The position numbers and the translations under genes are program-made. Below, one piece after another: positions 12,030 through 23,800 of a DNA stretch of 64,000 bases; position 1 is the first letter of the stretch; each line of letters starts with the position of its first letter. The notes below the pieces were generated by a model. The model saw only the letters and a program-made list of their open reading frames with translations. It made no database searches and was not told the origin of the DNA. The DNA is from Notospermus geniculatus (Eukaryota; Nemertea; Pilidiophora; Heteronemertea; Lineidae). The stretch covers positions 22,953 to 86,952 of the forward strand of contig NMRB01001026.1 in NCBI GenBank assembly GCA_002633025.1. The letters are read 5' to 3'.

Positions 12030-12260
12030 TGTTTATCCTAATAAATTCGTCACGTTTTCTGCCTAATCAGGTTGAGATATCGTGTGAGAAAGTAAAACTA
12101 TTTGAGGACTAGACTTGCGAATACCGCTGTACGTATACGCTGAAAGGACTTATCGAGCTGATATTTTACGAATTCCACAAAAAACGGTATGTGAATTGAA
12201 AATAAACCAGTTTTTTTCAGGACAAACCCGTGTTGTAGCTGGTATTATTTTTTATCACCT
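12030..12260 (+). promoter_or_regulatory. Conserved upstream block of IgR-C
   Basis: Matches the blocks before IgR-B and IgR-D across the CTGAAAGGACT and GAATTCCACAAAAAACGG segments. The TATA-like box of B and D is replaced by a T-run. Confidence 0.5.
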
Positions 12261-12518
12261 TTGGGTAAGGATTGCCTGCAATCAATCAAATGCCTCTTAG
12301 CCGAGAACAACGATGCAAGCTGTCTTTTCAGCAACTCTGTGGAGACCGAAGAGGTAGTAGATCATGGGGTACACATTAATAGGTCCCTCATGCTTCAGCT
12401 GCGAGAGTACAGTTCGCTATAGAAATGTTGTTTTCAAACCTTCTTGGAAATGACTGGAAAGTGGTGTCAGTGATCCAATAAAATTCCTGGCAGAAAACGC
12501 AACATGGTTTTTCAGGTT

Positions 12519-15500
12519 ATGACTCTTCTTGTCCGTTTATGTTCAGTCGTCGTCATCTTTGGGACGTGGTCATATATCTCAGAGGGTAAGTACCCAAAAG
12601 GGACTTCTAAATTTTGTTTATTCTTATTCAAGAATTCTTTTGGTGACTAAGTGCATGGTGAAAACCCACTATGAAATCACGTAAAGATGAATGAATACCT
12701 TGAACATTAAATGAGTCAAAATGGTCTTGCTAGAAATGGTCTAAGTTATTCCCATTGGGCGGAGGATGCTCACATCGATTTCATAGGCAGAGAAGCTGTG
12801 TAAAAAAGGCTTTAAGGCCAATGGACCATCAGTGGCGATCACCATTGTGCTTATCTGTCATCAGGGAGCAGTCGATATCAGCCTGTTTAGGTTGCAGAAG
12901 CTGTCCCTGGTCAAACATGATGATGACAGTGGAACTCAATGACATCAACACAACATCTATCTGCCTGTTTTTTCTCCAGTGACAGGCCAGTTTGTCCTGA
13001 CAGGCTTCCCTCATGCTGCGAAGGGAATCAATCATAAACTGACGTGTAAATACCCAGGAGGTACTGCTTATCAATGGACAAGTCCTCGGGGCGGTCGTTC
13101 TATGAATGGGTCCGAGGTTACCTTCACAGTCGACGGTGAAAGGCACGATGGTTTATGGAAATGTGAAGCAACTGTTGGTTTGGACAAAAAAAATATTTCA
13201 GAGAATCTCTTCGTATACTGTAAGTACGGTTATTGGGAAGAATGATCTGATGTAATATAGCCCCCTTTCGAAAGAAAGGGGAAAAGAATGGGGAAAATGC
13301 ATTAAGTTTTGCCAGAGAAATTGCAAGTAACTGTCAGAAACGCTTGAAATTTGGCAAAAATGTGGTGATTGCCAAACCTTTGAGAACTGTGAGAAAAAAT
13401 TGGGTGTCATCGATAAATTTTTCGAGAAATTGGTGAACAATAGGTGGATTAACAGACACTCGTTTATTGTTCAGTTGAAGAAAAATGCAGAAATCTTCAA
13501 ATATTGGTCGATGACACCCAATTTTTTTCACACATTTCTCAATGAATTGGCCTGGCCTCATAACATGTCTGCCAAATTTCAAGCGTTTCTGACTGTTATT
13601 TCTGCAATTTCTGGCAAAACTTAATGCATTTTCCCCTTTCTTTTTATCCTCAGCGCCGAAATGGCCGACTTTCGAAAGGGGCCTATTGTATCACACATTG
13701 TACTATTTTTACAATGATGGTGATGATGACGCCGATCGATGATCATAATAAATACATAGTACAGAATCGCCAAAAACTGATCAACAGTGGGTATATTCTA
13801 TTTTAGGTCCAGACCAATACGTGACCACAGTCTCCGACACCATCCCTTCGATTGGAGACAAACTTCAACTATCCTGTGAATTGAAAATTTCACAGACGAA
13901 ACTGATAGAGTGGAACCATCGCCTGATAGGCTCAAGTTCCTTCGGTAACAAAATACTAACGAATGGGGAAAGAGCATGCCACGCCTTCATGGGAAAAGAC
14001 AACTCAAGTTTGGCAGAGGGAAGAGCATGTAATGTGTCAGGAAGTATTGTCATTGATGAAGTGAAGGACTCGAATGCCGGGTACTGGAGATGTAAAGGGT
14101 TCAAAGACAGTGGTTGCTTCAGTAAAGCTGTGAGGATAAACATAGCAAGTAAGGTTCATTCTGTGGTTCGAACCAGGGGTAACATGCAATGAGGCCAAAA
14201 GGTCGAATAATGAACCGTATACAAATTTGTTGCATGTAGGCATATATTCAGATGAGCAAATTTGAACATTTGAATAGAAATGAAATTCAAAATTACCCCG
14301 TTTTTCAAAGGCATCCCAGGTATGAGGTGACAAAACTCAGAAATATGATTTTTAAGCTTACATGCCAATATTTAGCAAATTATTACTTTGACATATCTGA
14401 AAATAGTTTTCTTACTCTGGGTTTCAACCTAAAAAATACGTGACTTTGAAAAAACACGCTCCACTTTTTTGAAGATGGGGATTTGGCCTAGTGGTTTAAG
14501 GCGTGCTGCCCCTTAGTGCTGGCGATTGATGCCTTATGCGAGGGTCCGTGGGTTCGATTCTGGTAGGAAGCAATGTCTTTCACCTTAGAAACTGGATTTC
14601 TATTTCATATTCTCCACTTTTAGCATATTCTTCTTTAATCCAGAGCCGCCAAGGGACCCACCATCCCTCACAGGTTTCAGCAACCCCATTATTGTCGGCA
14701 CCAACCACAGCTTAGCTTGTGAGGCCTGGCAGCCATACGCTCGGCCGATGATTTATACTTGGTATAAAGACGGACTAAAAATATCATCAGGGAATGCATC
14801 AACTTGGTCCCTGAAGCCGGTTGTCAGGGATGCAGCAGGAAAATACAGATGTGAAGTTGTTGACACGATAAAGAATGTGAAGGTTCAGGCTGCAGATACA
14901 CTAAAAGTCGTCTACAGTAAGCTTCGTTCTCTGCAGCATGCAACAAGTTTCGTCTTGTGAGCCGACAGCAGGGCATAGTCCACATCAGGGCCGACCGCAC
15001 AGAAAGTCCGATAGTGTTTTTGGTCCTATCGGCGGTTTAATGAATTGGAAAAGGTGTTGTAACTGCCGATAGGCGCCCGGGATAGGCGCCGATGGCACTA
15101 TCGGACTTTCTGTGCGGTTGGCCCTGGTTTCTTAGCTACTACGTTTTATTGTTACATAAGCTGTTCATTACAAATCATGGCGTTACGAGACGAAACAAAC
15201 AGAAAGGAACCAGGCCTAACCTGATTTTGAGGGAGATTGGAAACAGTTCTATTGAGACAGATCAGAAATGAAAAAAAAAGTATCTGATTATTCTCTTTCA
15301 ATGAGAAGCGTCTTGAAATAATCAACAACTCCCAACTTACATGTACCTATGTAGAAACATGTACTGGTACATGTAGTGGGCTTCTCAAGCAAAGCAACTG
15401 ATTATTTTTGCAATCAAGAATAGGTCATTATGATCAGTTTTTTTCCTGATGATTTCAGATGTCACCGAAGAAGCCAACGTGTCGTCTGGTGGTGGTAGGC

Positions 15501-16732
15501 CGATGCCGATTTGGCAGATGGTCGTCATTGCCTCAGCAGTTTGTCTCACTATAAGCGTTTTGATAAATTTTATCAAGAAGTGGAACAAAGATGACCATAG
15601 AGGAGCTGGTAGGGAGGTGAGTTTCTGTTACATGTATTTGCTGAATGCGATTGTATGAATGCGATTTGATTTTACCACCTTTCCTCGGCTTTGCTCAAAT
15701 ATGAATTCCCATTTCCTTCGAGAATCTGATCTCATGGCTCAGTGAAAATATGAAAAAATCAAACAGATTAAGGGAGGAATTACAGTTACGCGTTGATAGA
15801 TCCTGGTACCGTAGATTGTAACCTTTACTGGAGTCTCATAGAGCTACTTTATTAGTACGGTAATTTGAAGTATGCAGTGCACTAGCCTATATTGGCTTAC
15901 AACGGACTCTGACCGCAGTCGTATGAAATGCTCTAAGTCCAACACCTGTATTCTTCCATAACTGTATAAGACACTCTCAGGTTGAGTTTACATCGAGGCA
16001 CAGTGACACGAACACGCAGGCGAACAAAGGCATCATGGGGATGGATCCTTTGTGAAGCCATTGTTCGCCTGCGTGTTCGTGTCGCGTGTGTCTCGATGTA
16101 AACTCAGCCTCAGACGCTCTATCAACTTACTATTCCAGAACGTGTACACAATGCCAGGGCCTAGTTCTCCTCCTATCGAAGCTGACTATGACCAAATAGT
16201 ACTGGAGAGTGGAGTCGAGACTGCGGCCACCTCCAGTAACGAAGATTTAGAGTACGAGCAGATTAAAGAGCACAGTCCTCGTCGTGGATCAAGGACATCC
16301 AGTAGCCCCAACAAAAACCTAAAAGATCCTGGAGAGACCGGGAGTGGAGATACAATGAACGAGGAGGAGTACATAGTGCCAGGGCCTCGCCGCGCTCTTA
16401 TCGAAACGGTTCATGACCAGTTAGCACTGAAGAATGGTGACGTTACCGCTGCCACCGGCTCCAGCACCGAAGACTCGGAGTATGAGCAGACTGAAGAGCA
16501 GAATCCTAGCCGAGGAGCAGGGACATCCAGTAGCCCCAACAAAAAGCTAAAAGATCCTAGAGACACTGGAAGTGCCAGTGATTCGGTGAACGATGACGAA
16601 TACACGGTGCCAGGGCCTTGCAGTGTTCCTATCGAAGTCATTTACGATCAGTTAGTACTTGAGAATGGAGTTAGTACCGGGAACACTGGCTCCAGCAACG
16701 AAGACTTAGAGTATGAACAGATTAACTGCTGA
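12519..16732 (+). CDS. IgR-C: three-Ig receptor with a triplicated cytoplasmic tail
   Basis: Exons: signal peptide 12519-12585 (MTLLVRLCSVVVIFGTWSY), Ig1 12980-13219, Ig2 13807-14148, Ig3 14644-14916, TM 15459-15616, tail 16139-16732. They join into 557 residues. Ig4 and FN3 are absent; Ig3 joins straight to the TM exon in phase 1. The Ig3 ends VVY before the junction, where other copies read VYC or VYY. The 197-residue tail is three repeats of about 65 residues. Each begins YxxP-G-P, then carries a YDQI/L-type site and an EYEQ site. Repeat 1 has ADYDQI and EYEQI, repeat 3 has VIYDQL (ITIM consensus) and EYEQI. In repeat 2 the first site is VHDQL (Y to H) and the second is EYEQT, so both have lost the consensus. 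Each repeat also has an NEDLEYEQ-type acidic lead-in. Confidence 0.87.
13256..13686. repeat. Long-arm foldback element in the IgR-C Ig1-Ig2 intron
   Basis: Arms of roughly 200 bp pair along most of their length, for example AATTGGGTGTCATCGA against TCGATGACACCCAATT near the loop. Outer ends are CCCCTTTCGAAAG and CTTTCGAAAGGGG. Small reading frames inside are by-products of the palindrome. Confidence 0.85.
14476..14572 (+). repeat. tRNA-like (SINE head) sequence
   Basis: An A-box-like TGGCCTAGTGG at 14484 and a B-box-like GGTTCGATTC at 14551 are spaced as in a tRNA with a long variable arm. The acceptor ends do not pair, so I read it as a tRNA-derived repeat or decayed tRNA and not a working tRNA gene. 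Confidence 0.55.
14987..15125. repeat. MITE with AGGGCCGACCGCACAG ends
   Basis: About 32 bp at each end are inverted, around GACCGCACAGAAAGTCCGAT. It sits between Ig3 and the TM exon of IgR-C, where the Ig4 and FN3 exons of the other copies would be. Confidence 0.85.
15976..16112. repeat. MITE with GTTTACATCGAG ends
   Basis: Inverted arms include GACACGAACACGCAGGCGAA. The element ends 26 bp before the IgR-C tail exon. A longer relative with GGGTTTACATAGAG ends lies at 28461. Confidence 0.82.
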
Positions 16733-16795
16733 ATCCTCATCGGGGTGAAGGGATAGCATCCTTACAAACGTACAAGACACTGATGATAGAGACTT

Positions 16796-17038
16796 TTGGC
16801 CCGTATCCTGGAAGCCTCCTAAACTCTAAGGTCCACTTTAAAAGCTATTGGCCCGTATTCTAGAAGCCTCCTTAACTCTAAGGGCCACTTTAAGCTTTTG
16901 TATTCTGCCCTGCAAACAATAGATTAAAGGTAAACCTTAGAGTTAAGGAAGCTTCTAGAATACGGCCCATTGTATTCTGCCCTGCAAACAACAGCTAAAG
17001 GTAAACCTCAGAGGTAAGGAAGCTTCTAGAATTTAGCT
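16796..17038. repeat. Compound MITE with GGCCCGTATTCTAGAAG ends
   Basis: The end motif and the inner TTGTATTCTGCCCTGCAAAC segment occur more than once, so one element appears partly duplicated beside another. It lies just after the IgR-C stop. Confidence 0.75.
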
Positions 17039-17329
17039 CTTTGCCTTTCTGTGACAGAAGCTTTCTGAAACACCGACGGAGGTGTACATCCCGGTGTACA
17101 TGCGTGTGTGTGTATATAGGCCTACGTATATCGGTCATGTACATGTACACGTACCAAGGACGGCGTTTCCTTTTCCCACTGGATGTGAAAGCAAATAGGC
17201 TACGTGTACATGTATTGTAATCATTAGAAGAACACAGTAGCGGCCATCACTGAGACTGTTCGACCCTAGGAGGATGTAAATATTCAGTTAAATTTCCTTT
17301 CATGACTTCCTGTACATGATTGCCTGTTT

Positions 17330-17870
17330 GATTGTCTTATACTCGTCGTGTGTTGCTAATCAAGTTGAGATACAAATTGTATAATATTGCGAGAAAATAT
17401 ATGTATAGACATAAAGGCATTTTTCGTCTAAGGCATTGCTGGAAGTGGCAAAGAAATTGGCAGGGACTTTTCCACCTGGTGGACAGGACTTCCACCGAGT
17501 TGATCTAAAGGAATTCCACAAAAAACGGTATGTGTTAGTTAAAAATAAACAAAGCTGTATATAAGAACGAACGTTTTTTACTGCTAATTATTTTTTAACC
17601 CTTTTGGTTATGGATTGATTCAAGTCCATGTGCAAAGCCTCTTAACCATGAATTCTCCTGGTGTAAATTAATTATTCTCCTGGTGCATGTGACGTACTCC
17701 AGCGGGTTGCAAGCAATCCCATTTGGCTACTCTCTCTGGAAACGGAAGAGATCGTAAGGGGCATAGACTCCCCCCGAAACGTAAGTTACAATATGCATGC
17801 AGTTCATTTACAAACGTTGGTGACCAAAATTAATGACATCATTTTCAAACAAGATGACATTGTAAATGTC
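17330..17870 (+). promoter_or_regulatory. Conserved upstream block of IgR-D, separated from its gene
   Basis: It has the family block GGAATTCCACAAAAAACGG and TATATAAG at 17558-17565, then sequence matching the region just upstream of the IgR-F signal exon (CCCGAAACG, then AATGACATCA-like). In the other copies the signal-peptide exon follows within about 1 kb. Here it lies at 26336, after the VWDE-like gene. Confidence 0.6.
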
Positions 17871-17872
17871 GT

Positions 17873-20800
17873 ATGGTTCCCGATCAGGTGCTNACGTACT
17901 TGATTGGTCAGTGCCAGCCAACAGCGGCAATAACTTGCGTGCAAAGTCTTAAAGATTCGGTTGTGAGTGACGAAAAGGAAAAGGCATGCGCGTAAGTTGA
18001 TTGTGACACAGGTTAAGTCACACTTTTGATACCCGTGTCGTGCTTTACGAGAAAAAAAACGGCAAAACGTCCAATTTAAAGATGTCAGTATGTAGCAACT
18101 GTGACACACCTCTTTGGTTTCTTGAAGTTGGTTAAGATTAATTTAACCAGTTTTTAAACGGCATTTCGTTTTTTTTATTTAAATTTTTTCGCAGCGCACG
18201 GGAGGGAGCCTACACGTGTACAAACACAGAGCTTCTAGGGTGTCCCAGCGTCTACAGAAAGGCATATTGGAGCCTTACTGATGAAACTGCGCAGCAGACG
18301 TCCGGTTGCAGCGCGTACAACAAGACTTGCGACGTTTCAGCGATATCGAAAGGCGCTGATGGTGTCTTTTCATCGGCCATTCGGGTCGCAGATGCTCACA
18401 ATGCCAAATCCGAGTGCACGTTAGTATATAGGCAGTTTTCGCAAAGACCCGAAACGCCAACGCGAACGCCAAGCCATTGTTCGATGCCACGAAGAGAGCA
18501 CCGTACAAAAGGATAGACGTTCGCGTTGGCGTTTCGGGGGCTTTGCGAAAATTCAATAATTTCTAAATCTTCTTACGCCCACAATGTAGGAAGCCAAGCC
18601 GACGCAACCCAGGGCGACCGGTCTCGGCAGCACAAATGTCCTATAAGCAACAACCCCAGTTTTTGTTCGTTCCTGTAAACCATGTACATGTACATAGTTT
18701 CTGATCACGACTGCAACTTCTGCAACAATTACCCCATGTTCTGACAAGTGCTACCTCAGGTCTTCCAAGTTTTTTTTACCAACTGGCACGATTTCCAATC
18801 GCACAGACATGAAATTGTATGTCATAACGTCTTATTTTGCAAAGGTCGATGGATAGCAAAGTAACTGCAGTGAAAGCATTGACGAAGGCGTGTGTTGACG
18901 CGGTAAAACGTGGCGTGATCGCTTCAGTGGCCGGTCTGACAGCTGCAGCGCAGTACAGGTGTTCCGCAGGTTGGTGAATTATAGTCTTGAAGAAAGAGGA
19001 GTTGCACGCTAACGCTAACCAAGAGCCCCAAATTATTGTCAAAGTTGCAATTTGGTTTCACATACATGTAACTTTCCACGGCCACCAGTTATGTTTTGAA
19101 ATGTTTGTGGCAAATGGTTGTTCAAGTTCAAATACATTTTTCTGCAGACATGGCTTCAACCTGTGGTGAAGACCCCGGTATGAAATGTATCCAAAAGTTG
19201 GCCAAGGACGTGACATCAGCATTTCTGGATAAAGGAGGAAGCTCAGCATTTTGCGGGTGAGCATTAATCAGTGCGGAATTTGGTGAAGGGTGAGCATCGA
19301 GTCGTTTTGCGTTAAGAGTGATCATTGACTGGTATATTTGTTTCAGGGGCTCAATAACAACGAATATGTGTACCTCAAAGATAGGCAGTAAATGTCAAAC
19401 GTCGAAGCTATATCCAAGGTTGACCTCTGTTGCGTCAAAACTGGTTGACGGTGCAAAGAAAGCTTGCGCTGGTAAGTCTGCACCTTTGTGACTAAGTGTG
19501 ATGTTATGACGAGTAGGCCTAATTAAAAATACATGTAATGGCAAAGACCATTTATTAATCTTTTCTCTAAAGTTAAGTACACAGCAGAAAGGCGAATTCG
19601 GCTCATTACTGGCTCTTTTAGACGATTTATAGTAAGTTCTTTTTAACAGAATTGAATTCTTCACCGCATTTATTTTCCAGCGAATGCGCCAGAAAAACGT
19701 GAGTACTACACACACCTCAAGTTTTAACCACGTTAGGTACCATGCATTATATTGTAGATTCAGGAAAAATTCATATTCCTTAAGTTTACCATTAAAATAT
19801 GAACGCATGCCCATGTGCCCCACGATCTGCATGACTCTCTTTCAACAACTTCGATCACAAAACTGAACAGCACTGCTTGATTTATAGAAAATCCGTTCTG
19901 CCAGACCAGCAATGCCAAACTGTGGATGGGCAGGTTCGCAGAAAAAGCGGTCTATGATGGGGTGATTGGCAACACAGATTTGAAGCAAATTTGTAGGTAG
20001 GTGTCTGTCAAGTCCATGCTGCCTGGAAGGTTCTATGCACTGGTTCATCTTCCCAAATAGCTTTACTTTCTCGAGCCACTAGGCCCCTATCTAATCTAGT
20101 CTCCGAAGTCCTTTTTGGCCTCTGTAGGCAAAAGGTTTCTCATTTCCAAGGAGGCAACCAAAGAAAGTAGTTAAGTCCTATTTTCCATTCTTCTAGTGAC
20201 ATGAGTGAGGGACTCAAGTTTGCTTACCAAGATATGACCTGGTGCACCGACAGCTACATGAATAATGGTAAAACGGCCATGGAAATACTCCTTTCGTTAC
20301 TCAGTGGCACGTGCCCAGAATGGAAATGGCCACAGTTCCCATCTGTTGTCAAGGTAATGCAGTGCTGTAAATTCTCAAGTGATGAAAATAATGGCGGCCA
20401 TGTTTTACTGGCAAACTGTGTCGCTGAGATCATGTGATTCAATATGACCAATCAGAAGGCATCCTCAAAAATAACCTCGAAAATTTCTCAAAAAATCGTG
20501 CGAAAACACTCGAAGCCGGTGAAATAATTCAAACTTCGTTATTCGGGACACAATTTGACCCCAAATGATTTGAATATGCATCAATAGTCAATAGATTACG
20601 TGAGAGGAAATGGCGAAAAATCGGGGACAAAATTTAACATGCAGTGTTAATGATTTTAGTGGTGAGAAAGCCTGAACGCCAGCTTTCAAATCGCCAAATT
20701 TTTGATTCCAGGTGAAAGTCACTCGCACGATTAATATCACAGAGGGTGGCGAGCCGGCACCAACACACGTCACATTTTTCACGCCACCAGCTGCTGTGTG

Positions 20801-23800
20801 CTACAATCTGGCGAACTGTAAGATTGAGATAAATTTGGCTATCCAGAACAATGAAGAGCCCAGGTAACATTAGAAATATCAACTATTAACTACATGTATT
20901 TTTGGACTATTTTTAATAGTCCTTCAGCATCATAGGCCTACGTTTTTAGTTAGCGTACATGTAGGCCTATCACTCATATTCACTGACAGTTGTTTTGTGC
21001 AAAATTGTTTCAAGATGCTCATGCGTGTATTAAGTGAAGTCCGTTCATCCACGTTAGCACGATATACAGGTTCATCAACGTCTTTTGAAAATTCAGCTTC
21101 TTCACTGATGGACAATTCATCGAACAAGTGGTTATAAGCAAATACTCTGCGGCTGATAAGAAAGACTTCTGTAAGTTTACGCTGACGCCTGAAGTGCAGA
21201 AGACCACGCCATCGATTCCATTATTAGCCGCCATTGAGGGAAAGGCGGACGGGCCACAAGATCGCGAATTTATCATCAAATACAAGCAAATTGTTGGCGA
21301 CAAGGTTGTGTCGAATCGGGAAATCAGTCGAAGTGTGGTGGGTACATGTAGGTCTGTGAAATTTAATGAGTCCCATTTTTAGCTCACCTCTGTGAGGTGA
21401 GCTTCTCCCATGGTGTGTCGTCCGTCGTCCGTCGTCGTCCGGCGTCGTCCGGTGTCGTCCGGCGTCGTCCGTCGTCCGTCGTCGTTAACAGGGGTGGCAC
21501 GTTTCTAAACCGCTTGGGCTACAAACTTGAAATTTGGTGTACAAGTACCATATGGTAAAAACTATCTCTGGGCCAAAACTTAGCGCTGCCAGTTGTACAC
21601 TCTGGCCTGTAGGGGGCGCTTTGTGAAAACCTTCTTTTGACCATATCTCCTGAACGCTGCTAGCTAGAACCACGAAACTTTTATGGTGGGTTCCTCTGAT
21701 GAGGCTACATCACATAAATCCCGGGTTTTTGATTTGACCTACTTTTCAAGGTCACGGAGGTCAAAGTTCAAAATTCCAGTTTTTGTTGGCACGTTTCTAA
21801 ACCGCTAGGCTTAGAAGCTTGAAACTTGGTGTACAGGTAGCCTATGGTATAAACTATCTCTGGACCGAAACTTAGCGCTGCCAGTTTTACACTCTGGCCT
21901 GTAGGGGGCGCTTTGTGAAAACCTTCTTTTGGCCGTATCTCCTGAATTCTGCCAGCTAGAACCATGAAACTTTTATGGTGGGTTCCTCTGATGAGACTAC
22001 ATCACGTAAATCCTGGGTTTTTGATTTGGCCCACTTTTCAAGGTCACAGAGGTCAAAGTTCAGAATCCAATGTTTGGTGGCACATTTCGTGGCTATTTGA
22101 CATAGAGGGTTTTGATTTGGCGTGAAGATATATCTAGGCACCGTCTACAAGTGCACCAAATTTTGACCCAATCGGACTTCAAGTATGGCCGCTAGGAAGC
22201 CATCTTGAAAAAAGGACTTTGACCCATATCTCATACATGTCATAAGCAGGAGTAAGTTGGATGTTATAACCTTACCATGTTGCCAAATCATGTATCTAGG
22301 TACCTTCTAAACATATGGCAAATTTCGGTCAGTACTGATTCTTCATCATTCACCATGAGTGTCACAGTTTTACTTCACCATAGACTTATCACAGAGGTGA
22401 GCACAATGGCCCTGGCCATTTCATTTATGATTCCAAGTGCTAAATGTTGAAGAAGTTTCACAGAGAATCGCCATTATGAGAAACAAAGAAATGAAAATCA
22501 GTGGTTTTCACTAATTTCAGGTGTATATCGCAGACAGAGATTATCCTGCTGTATGTGAAGCTGTCGGAGACCCCCATATGATAACATTTGATAGAGTGTA
22601 AGTACACTTTTTTCACAAATCGTCCACAAACAATGAGATATTTCAACAATAGGAACAGTCAGCCGCCCTTATTGCCAAAAGGTGGCACCAACGTTCTCTT
22701 GATCTCTCTTGATTGGTGCTCAATTTAATCAACATGAATGAGTGCGCTAGGCGTCGAATTGGGCCGTAGTGGCTCCTATTGGTCATGTTGCTCAACTGGC
22801 TGAAAGCTTCTGTTATCTCCTGACTGAACCGTCGACCAATGCCAATATCAAATTTTTCTTTTTTTTCTTTGCAGATATTACAACAATTATCTTTCTGGAA
22901 TTTTCACAATGTACAAACACCAAACGGAACCATTTGAAGTACAAATCATCACTTACAGGTGTTACCCACAGGGCACCTGTATTTGTGCAGTTGCAGTCAA
23001 ATCTGGAGACGATGTTTTCGTCATGGACAAGTGTAAAAAACCAAAGGAAGATGGGGCAATGAGATATAATGGAACCAATTCTAAGCCCGATTGCAAAGTG
23101 TTTGAGGAAGCTGTGCCTTATTATAAATGGTTTTATGTCCAAGGGGCCCGGTCCAAGGGCATGTCGGTATATGAAAAACACATGGGAAGAGTAATTGAGG
23201 TGAGTTCTGATCTCACAAAATGTGTTTGCTGCTGGCTAAAGCTGATAGCATACACCTACACTAGTCTACGCATGTTTCTACCAACAATATGTCAGCCCTG
23301 GGTAAAATTGTCGTAAGTTTTGAGTTACAATGTATTTCTTAAAATGAACGGGCCATTTCGACGTTATCTTAGGGACCGTCTCCAAAATACTGTTTTTCAG
23401 GTGAAACTTTCAAAAGGCACCGTCGTCCACGTAAATATCTGGGACACTCACATGAGTGTCCAAATCCTACCTGCTCCGGTAGATTATTACCAAACAGAAG
23501 GACTGTGTGGTTTCTTTGATTTAAAGGAAGCTGATGAGCTACAGACACGAGAGTTGGAGACTGTTGAATTGAAAAATGATGCATTTCTACATCCAACGAA
23601 ATTTATCAACTCCTGGAGGTAGGTAGTTGCAGGAAGCGACTGAAGGTAAAGATTTAGGAGAGCTTTCAACGAATTGTTTTCGAAAAGATGCTCATGTCCG
23701 TCCGATGGCAGTTATCGTTATTGGAAACATTATTCGTCTATTGGTCGACAATGGTGTGATGGTGTTGGTGATGGTGGGGTGGGTAGTGGGGGGGGGTACG

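Noticed and set aside
16139-16732. ITAM in the IgR-C tail (two YxxI sites in a row)
   Set aside because: The spacing between YDQI and YEQI is about 18 residues, longer than the usual 6-12 of an ITAM.
19395-19832. 145-codon minus-strand open frame in the VWDE-like region
   Set aside because: It overlaps two + strand exons that fit the spliced frame, and its translation shows no recognisable domain.
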